Shown: in pieces, positions 59,202 through 64,000 of the stretch | How the letters are laid out: each line of letters begins with the position of its first letter | Position numbering within the stretch: position 1 is the first letter of the stretch | Assembly (NCBI RefSeq): GCF_051859565.1 | Contig: NZ_JBHYFK010000005.1 | Location: forward strand, 216,969 to 280,968 | Source of the DNA: Glycocaulis sp051859565 | Lineage (GTDB): Bacteria; Pseudomonadota; Alphaproteobacteria; Caulobacterales; Maricaulaceae | Direction: 5' to 3' | Length of the DNA stretch: 64,000 nucleotides | Position numbers and translations under genes: made by a program | Notes under the pieces: model-generated | Told to the model about the DNA's origin: nothing | The model's input: only the letters and a program-made list of their open reading frames with translations | Database searches by the model: none

Positions 59202-60575
59202 CTATGCGCGTGACGGGCTGAGCACCCGGCTGGCCAACCCCATCGCCACATAACCCGCCAGCGCGGCGAGGATCGAGAACAGGAAGGCGCCTGGTATCTC
59301 GAATACGAAATCTCCCAGCCAGATAGCCAGAAGCCCGCTGGCCAGCGCGGCAAGCGCCGACCATTCTCCGCCAAACTGGCTGCGTATGCCGATCAGCAGC
59401 GAGACCAGCAGGCCTGCCGATCCCAGCGACGAGGCAAGCTCTACCAGCCCGTAAATCGTCTCGCCTGTTGTAGCGACAATGTAGGCCATCACGCCCGCAA
59501 CGACTGTAAAGCCACGCGCGGCCAGCAGCTTCTCCTCTGGCGAGGCTTTGGTGCGCACCCGGCTATAGAGGTTTTCCGTTGCCAGGCCGGAGACGGCCAG
59601 AAGCGCGGAATCCACCGTCGACAGCACGGCAGAGAACAGCGCGCCGGCAAACACCACAAAAAGGGCGCTCGGCAGAAGGTCCATGGCAAGGTTGGGCAGG
59701 AAGAGATCGCCCGCTGCCGGGTCAAAGCCGAGGCCGGGGCCGACAAGCCCGAACAGGACCGGGAAAAATCCCACAACCAGGTAGAGCCCGCCTGCCATCA
59801 ACCCGCCACGCACGGCGATTTTCGCCGATTTCGAGCCGAGGAAGCGCGCAATCATCTCCTGCGCCACGATGGAGCCGAGAATCGGAATGGCGAAGGCATC
59901 GAGGCGCTCCAGCCAGCTTTCGCCGGGGGCAATCAGTACAAGCTGTGACGGGTCGATAAGCGCCATGGCTTCGTCAAAGCCGCCGGCACGCCCGAACAGG
60001 GCGAAGGTGAGGATGATGAGGCCGGCCAGCACCACCACGCTCTGTAGAATGTCGGTCACCACATCGCCCAGCAGGCCGCCCAGCAGCGTGTAGCAGATGA
60101 CGAGCAGGCTGGCCCCCACCAGCGCCCACTCCACCGGCAAATCGCTGGCCACCGCGATGATGGAGGCAAGCGCCAGCAATTGTGCCGCCGCCCAGATGAT
60201 GGAGGTAGGGATGGAGACGCAGGCAGAAGCGATTTCCGCGCGCGGACCGAAGCGGTCCCGGAAGAAATCGGCAAGCGTGAGATAGCCTTTTGCTCGCAGC
60301 TGCCCGGCCACGAACAGCGCCGCCACGATCAGGCAGATGGCATAGCCCACAGGCTCTGCGCGCGCGCCTGAGAGCCCCTCATCGGCGATGGTGGCTGTGG
60401 AGCCCATAATGGTCTCGCCGCCAAACCAGGTGGCGAACACCGAAATACCGACCGCCCAGAAGCCCAGCCTGCGGCCCGCCACCAGATAGTCGGTATGCGT
60501 GCTCATCTTGCGCGATGCCCACAGGGCAATGCCAAGCTGGATAAGGATGTACAGGATGAGCGCAGCGAGAATCAT
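59202..60575 (-). CDS. Sodium:solute symporter family protein
   Basis: 457 residues, about 13 membrane segments, GGGGG near the ATG. FATWFGGETIMGSTATIADE and LSGARAEPVGYAICLIVAAL are SSS-family patterns, the former holding the sodium-binding region. It moves a small solute with sodium; substrate is not readable (proline, pantothenate, sialate and others are in the family). It is 47 bases after the AidB-like gene on the same strand, perhaps co-transcribed. Confidence 0.88.
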   Translation of the reverse strand: MILAALILYILIQLGIALWASRKMSTHTDYLVAGRRLGFWAVGISVFATWFGGETIMGSTATIADEGLSGARAEPVGYAICLIVAALFVAGQLRAKGYLTLADFFRDRFGPRAEIASACVSIPTSIIWAAAQLLALASIIAVASDLPVEWALVGASLLVICYTLLGGLLGDVVTDILQSVVVLAGLIILTFALFGRAGGFDEAMALIDPSQLVLIAPGESWLERLDAFAIPILGSIVAQEMIARFLGSKSAKIAVRGGLMAGGLYLVVGFFPVLFGLVGPGLGFDPAAGDLFLPNLAMDLLPSALFVVFAGALFSAVLSTVDSALLAVSGLATENLYSRVRTKASPEEKLLAARGFTVVAGVMAYIVATTGETIYGLVELASSLGSAGLLVSLLIGIRSQFGGEWSALAALASGLLAIWLGDFVFEIPGAFLFSILAALAGYVAMGLASRVLSPSRA

Positions 60576-60622
60576 GGGCGTCCCCCGAAGCCTTGAATCT
60601 GCCGTTCGCAGACAAATCCCGA

Positions 60623-62281
60623 CTAGACCGCCAGCCGTCCGCGCTCAATCAGTTTTTCGGTGTCGATCTGCCCGTGGCCCGCGCCCAGCGTCGTCGACTG
60701 GCTGGCGATGCGCCGGGCGAGGAAGGCGTCTGATGCCGCATCCAGCCCCGCATCCATCAGGGCAAGGGCTGAGAGAGCGAGCGCCGCTTCCTCGCTGAAC
60801 CGGCGGGCATCGGCCTCCCCGATGCCGCCCGCCAGTGAAGCCTCGATGCGGCCAATCAGGGCATCGAGCGCCGCATTCTGCCCCTTGCCGCGTGCCAGAT
60901 AGGCCAGCAGCGCCTCGCGGCTCTCAGGGTCGCGCGAAAGCGCGCGCAGCGTGTCGAGGGCGATGACATTGCCCGAACCCTCCCAGATAGCGTTCAACGG
61001 GCTCTGGCGGAACATGCGGGGCAGGGGCGATTCTTCCACAAAGCCCGCGCCGCCATGGGCCTCCATCGCCTCATAGACGAGGTAGGGCGCGCGCTTGCAG
61101 ATCCAGTATTTGGCGATGGGGGTGAGGATGCGCGCCAGCGCCGCCTCGTTCGGGTCGCTGGCCATTTTGTCGAAGGCGTGTGCAACGCGGAAGGCGAGCG
61201 CCATCGCCGCTTCGGCTTCCATGGCCAGTTCCGCCAGCACTTCGCGCATCAATGGCTGGTCGATCAGGCGGCGCTGGAAGGCGGTGCGCCGGTCGGCGTG
61301 CCAGATGGCGTGAAAGCTCGCCGTGCGGATCAGGCCCGCTGACCCTGCCAGGCAATCAAGGCGGGTATGGTTGACCATGTCGATAATGGTACGAACGCCG
61401 CGTCCCGGTTCGCCCACGCGGCGGGCATAAGCGCCGTGATATTCGATCTCCGAGGAGGCATTGGAGCGGTCGCCGAGCTTGTCCTTCAGGCGCTGTATCT
61501 CGATTGTATTGCGCGTGCCGTCCGGGCGCCAGCGCGGCACCAGAAAGCAGGAGAGGGCAGCGTTCTCACCGTCACCCTCATAGGCTAGGGTGAGGAAACC
61601 GTCGCTCATCGGCGCCGAGCAGAACCATTTATGCCCCGTAAGCTCCACCTCATCCCCGCCAATACTGACGGCGCGGGTCTCGTTGGCGCGCACATCCGAG
61701 CCGCCCTGCTTTTCGGTCATAGCCATGCCGATGGTCAGGCCCGCCTTTTCGGCCATCGGCTTCATGGCAGGATCGTAGGCGCTGGCGGTTGCGCCCCTGA
61801 TCCAGTCTCCGGCCCAGCTGGCGTGGCGCAGGGCAGGCACGCAGGCATAGGTCATCGACATGGGGCAGCACACGCCCGCATCGGCATGGCCCATCAGCAT
61901 CAGCAGGGCCGAATGCAGCGTATGCGGAGCGGTGTCTGTGTTCCACGCCGCTGCCGAGACGCCCGCTTCCAGACCCGCACGCATCAGCTGATGGTAGGCG
62001 GGGTGGAACTCCACCTCGTCAATGCGGTGGCCATAACGGTCAAAGGGTTTGAACTTTGGCGGGTTTTCGTTGGCCTGACGGCCCCATTCCTGCACTTCAG
62101 CCGAGCCCACGCGTGCACCGAAGGCCGAGAGATGGCCCTGGTGGGCATCCCCGCCATTGCGGCTGACGGCATCTTTCAGCACGCGGTCCGCGCTGAACAG
62201 ATTGATCCCGCTCAACGGTTCGGACTGGTTGAAGACGCTATGGGTGCGCAACTGGCTGCGCGGCGCATGGGGCTGTGTCAT
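60623..62281 (-). CDS. AidB-like acyl-CoA dehydrogenase
   Basis: 552 residues, longer than ordinary acyl-CoA dehydrogenases (about 390). HSVFNQSEPLSGINLFSADR and YGHRIDEVEFHPAYHQLMRA are AidB family features; GMAMTEKQGGSDVRANETRA is the FAD-binding block, and ALAFRVAHAFDKMASD helices end in FVEESPLPRMFRQSPLNAIWEGSGN. E. coli AidB is induced by alkylating agents and binds DNA; others act on isovaleryl-CoA. Which applies here is open. Next to a sodium symporter. Confidence 0.9.
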   Translation of the reverse strand: MTQPHAPRSQLRTHSVFNQSEPLSGINLFSADRVLKDAVSRNGGDAHQGHLSAFGARVGSAEVQEWGRQANENPPKFKPFDRYGHRIDEVEFHPAYHQLMRAGLEAGVSAAAWNTDTAPHTLHSALLMLMGHADAGVCCPMSMTYACVPALRHASWAGDWIRGATASAYDPAMKPMAEKAGLTIGMAMTEKQGGSDVRANETRAVSIGGDEVELTGHKWFCSAPMSDGFLTLAYEGDGENAALSCFLVPRWRPDGTRNTIEIQRLKDKLGDRSNASSEIEYHGAYARRVGEPGRGVRTIIDMVNHTRLDCLAGSAGLIRTASFHAIWHADRRTAFQRRLIDQPLMREVLAELAMEAEAAMALAFRVAHAFDKMASDPNEAALARILTPIAKYWICKRAPYLVYEAMEAHGGAGFVEESPLPRMFRQSPLNAIWEGSGNVIALDTLRALSRDPESREALLAYLARGKGQNAALDALIGRIEASLAGGIGEADARRFSEEAALALSALALMDAGLDAASDAFLARRIASQSTTLGAGHGQIDTEKLIERGRLAV

Positions 62282-62341
62282 GGATGCAGTTTTGCGCGAG
62301 GGGAGAGCTGGCGTAAAGCGGGGATGCGCTTTTCCCCCGTG

Positions 62342-62420
62342 CTTCGAGACGCTTCGCTACGCTCGCCCTCAGCATGAGGGAAAAGCCCTCACCCTGAGGA
62401 GGTCGAAGGCCGTCTCGAAG
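62342..62420. repeat. Large imperfect palindromic intergenic repeat
   Basis: CTTCGAGACG at 62342-62351 pairs with CGTCTCGAAG at 62411-62420; between them CCCTCAGCATGAGGG and CCCTCACCCTGAGGA form inner hairpins. Palindromic elements with this CTTCGAGAC...CCTCAGCATGAGGG style recur between genes of many alphaproteobacteria. It lies between the AidB-like and rlmB genes. Confidence 0.75.
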
Positions 62421-62422
62421 GA

Positions 62423-63280
62423 TCAGGCCGGATTGATTCTCGGATCGTGCCGGGAGGCCTCGTAGAGCGCGACAGCTGCCGCGTTGGACACATTCAGGCT
62501 CTCGGCCTTCGGTCCCATCGGGATGCGCGCCAGCACATCGCAATGATCGGCCACGCGCGGGCGCAGTCCCTTGTCCTCTGACCCCAGTACGATGACGAGG
62601 CCGGTCGTGCGGCCCATCGTGTCCGCGCCGGTCTGCACGGCGGAGGCCAGGGAGATTTCCGCCTCCCCCGCAAGTCCGATCACGAAGCGTCCCTCATCGC
62701 GGAAGCTTTTCAGCGTATCGGCGATATTGGTGACTTCCACATGGCCGACTTTCTCCGCGCACCCCACCGCGCTCTTGCACACCGTGCCGAAGAGCGGCGG
62801 GGATTTGCGGTCCTGCATGATGATGGCGCGGGCACCAAAAGCCGCAGCAGAGCGGAAGATCGCGCCGACATTGTGCGGATCGGTGATCTGATCGAGGACG
62901 ACCAGAAGCCCGTGCGTGGGGTCCAGAACGGCCTGAACGGGTTCTGCGTCCAGCGCTTTGGCCTTTAGGGCGAAACCCTGATGCACGGCGGTGTCCGGCA
63001 GGCGTGCGCTGATGTCGGACGGCTCTTCGATCCGCGCCTCGATGCGCGAGCGCATTGCCTCATCGAGATCTTTCGCGCTGTTGCGCGTCACATGCAGCGA
63101 GAGCAGGGCGCGTTTGGGGTTGGCCAGTGCGGCCAATACCGCATGGCGTCCCCATATCCACCCTTCGCCGGGAGGCAGGGCATCGCCGCGCTGGCGCGCG
63201 GGTTTGCGGCCCTGTCCACGGCCCTGTGCGCGAGCGTGTGCGAAAGCCGGTTTCGAGGTGTTGCGCTGGTCAGGGGCCAT
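62423..63280 (-). CDS. rlmB: 23S rRNA 2'-O-ribose methyltransferase RlmB (TrmH family)
   Basis: 285 residues from the ATG at MAPDQRNTSKPAFAHARAQG; a longer frame runs through the tRNA-Tyr gene and is spurious. A short basic N-terminal part and the L30e-like substrate domain (WGRHAVLAALANPKRALLSL) lead to the SPOUT knot: VLDQITDPHNVGAIFRSAAA, VIVLGSEDKGLRPRVADHCD and SLNVSNAAAVALYEASR. It methylates G2251-type positions of 23S rRNA. Confidence 0.92.
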   Translation of the reverse strand: MAPDQRNTSKPAFAHARAQGRGQGRKPARQRGDALPPGEGWIWGRHAVLAALANPKRALLSLHVTRNSAKDLDEAMRSRIEARIEEPSDISARLPDTAVHQGFALKAKALDAEPVQAVLDPTHGLLVVLDQITDPHNVGAIFRSAAAFGARAIIMQDRKSPPLFGTVCKSAVGCAEKVGHVEVTNIADTLKSFRDEGRFVIGLAGEAEISLASAVQTGADTMGRTTGLVIVLGSEDKGLRPRVADHCDVLARIPMGPKAESLNVSNAAAVALYEASRHDPRINPA

Positions 63281-63405
63281 AAGTATAAGTCGCGTCCCGG
63301 CTTTACGAGGCAGCCTCGTTAGGACGCCCGGCGCATCCGCGCAAGAGCGTTTCTGACAAGGCCCAATCGGAAGGCCCGGCCGGTCCGCCCGGTAGCTGGC
63401 GACCC

Positions 63406-63491
63406 GGAGGGGTGGGAGAGTGGTTAAATCCAGCAGACTGTAAATCTGCCCGCGCAAGCGTACGCTGGTTCGAATCCAGCCCCCTCCACCA
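63406..63491 (+). tRNA. tRNA-Tyr (GTA)
   Basis: 86 bases including a genomic CCA. Acceptor GGAGGGG pairs with CCCCTCC; the anticodon stem CAGA/TCTG holds the loop CTGTAAA with GTA at 63440-63442. A long class II variable arm (CCGCGCAAGCGTACG area) and TTCGAATC T-loop are present. Confidence 0.97.
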
Positions 63492-63604
63492 GCCATCGTC
63501 CGCAAAGCGGGTTCTGGCTGATCAGGCCGCAATACCTTGGTCGGGAATCATCTCGCCACGGGAGCGGCCAACCGCTAGCATTGCGGATGCGCGGCTCGCG
63601 CGGC

Positions 63605-63678
63605 GCGGGTGTAATTCAATGGTAGAATGTCAGCCTTCCAAGCTGAATATGTCGGTTCGATCCCGTCCACCCGCTCCA
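63605..63678 (+). tRNA. tRNA-Gly (TCC)
   Basis: 74 bases including CCA. Acceptor GCGGGTG pairs with CACCCGC; the anticodon stem CAGC/GCTG encloses CTTCCAA with TCC at 63637-63639, and the T-loop is GGTTCGATCC. It sits between tRNA-Tyr and tuf, the conserved tRNA-tRNA-tuf order. Confidence 0.97.
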
Positions 63679-63740
63679 TCTACCCGCCCGGTGCAAGGTT
63701 ACAGGCTGCAAGCAGGCGGCAATGCTTGCGCGCAAACCCC

Positions 63741-63769
63741 TTGCAATAGGCCGTGACGGGCGCTATCCC
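63741..63769 (+). promoter_or_regulatory. Candidate promoter of tuf
   Basis: TTGCAA, a 17-base spacer and TATCCC lie 71 bases before the tuf start. Spacing is right; the -10 is weak. tuf may also be read from a promoter upstream of the tRNAs. Confidence 0.35.
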
Positions 63770-63840
63770 GCGCCGTCAGTTAACCTGGGCAGTGCTGCAC
63801 GCGCTGCCTTTCCAGCAAGTTGCGACGAGGACAAGGCGCG

Positions 63841-64000
63841 ATGGCCAAGGCAAAGTTTGAGCGTAACAAGCCGCATGCGAACGTTGGCACGATTGGTCAC
63901 GTTGACCACGGCAAGACGACGCTGACGGCGGCGATTACGAAGTATTTCGGTGAGTTCCGTGCGTATGACCAGATTGATGGCGCGCCGGAGGAGAAGGCTC
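63841..64000 (+). CDS. tuf: Elongation factor Tu, N-terminal part (runs past the window end)
   Basis: The first 53 codons are present. MAKAKFERNKPHANVGTIGH and VDHGKTTLTAAITKYFG hold the P-loop GHVDHGKT at about residues 19-26; the rest of the GTPase lies beyond the window. EF-Tu brings aminoacyl-tRNA to the ribosome. AAGG precedes the ATG; two tRNA genes lie just upstream, as in many bacteria. Confidence 0.98.
   Translation, partial: MAKAKFERNKPHANVGTIGHVDHGKTTLTAAITKYFGEFRAYDQIDGAPEEKA

Noticed and set aside
63281..63532. N-terminal extension of rlmB through the tRNA-Tyr gene
   Set aside because: The text GWIRTSVRLRGQIYS is simply antisense tRNA-Tyr, a well-known artefact; the real start is at 63280.
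1..64000. CRISPR array, prophage, complete insertion sequence or secondary-metabolite cluster
   Set aside because: No regularly spaced repeats, integrase, transposase, phage structural genes or PKS/NRPS modules were seen on either strand.

Overview
This is a 64-kb piece of a GC-rich alphaproteobacterial chromosome. Several gene orders point that way: lptF-lptG-surA-pdxA-rsmA, fabD-fabG-acpP-fabF-mltG-yicC-gmk, DUF2066-hda-ppk-ppx, an RNA polymerase sigma gene paired with a DUF6768 gene, and bamB next to der. Protein style and gene content fit Maricaulales/Hyphomonadaceae (Maricaulis, Oceanicaulis and Glycocaulis relatives) best. The order is an inference from family knowledge, not from a database search. 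Most of the window is densely packed housekeeping DNA with many ATGA or TGATG stop/start overlaps and several TTG or GTG starts.

Layout. 0-4 kb: end of a type II secretion operon (gspL, gspM, gspN), slyX and an AsmA-like protein. 4-9.2 kb: a regulatory and membrane cluster with ArsR-fatty acid desaturase, XRE regulator plus membrane protein, PadR plus HAAS-type protein, NnrU, DUF6249, an ECF-like sigma factor and a probable anti-sigma partner. 9.3-13.8 kb: panB, YfgM-like protein, bamB, der. 13.9-22.2 kb (minus strand): SDR, purF, cvpA, radA, mlaF, mlaE, alr, dnaB. 22.3-23.7 kb: second sigma factor with DUF6768, and a GNAT enzyme. 23.7-25.2 kb: rpsF-rpsR-rplI with an intrinsic terminator. 25.3-27.3 kb: an accessory island with an orphan Phd/YefM antitoxin, a small secreted protein, a decayed RHS-repeat fragment, a small membrane protein and a ParDE toxin-antitoxin pair. 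27.4-33.5 kb: fatty acid synthesis, mltG, yicC, gmk. 33.5-38.9 kb: LPS export, outer-membrane biogenesis and pyridoxal operon. 39-44.6 kb: pepA, holC, I78 inhibitor, ABC-F, ndk, aspartic protease. 44.6-47 kb: ABC exporter divergent from soxR. 47.2-50 kb: arfB, an AT-rich membrane-protein insertion, purN, purM. 50.3-57 kb: DUF2066, hda, ppk, ppx, rnd. 57-64 kb: MFS-plsC pair, sodium:solute symporter, AidB-like acyl-CoA dehydrogenase, rlmB, tRNA-Tyr, tRNA-Gly and the start of tuf.

How it fits together. Envelope biogenesis is a strong theme: BamB and YfgM-like protein, SurA, LptFG, MlaEF, MltG, AsmA, PlsC/MFS and type II secretion. Replication and nucleotide metabolism (dnaB, hda, holC, radA, purF/M/N, gmk, ndk) and translation genes make up most of the rest. 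The less ordinary parts are the palindromic operators (ArsR, PadR/XRE, ParD, SoxR), the RHS-remnant island, the orphan antitoxin coupled to a secreted protein, the isolated RipA/SLATT-like membrane protein, and the absence of lptD and mlaD from their usual neighbourhoods. I saw no CRISPR array, no intact prophage, no complete insertion sequence and no clear multi-gene defence system. I also recognised no wholly new system; the strongest leads are listed as findings.
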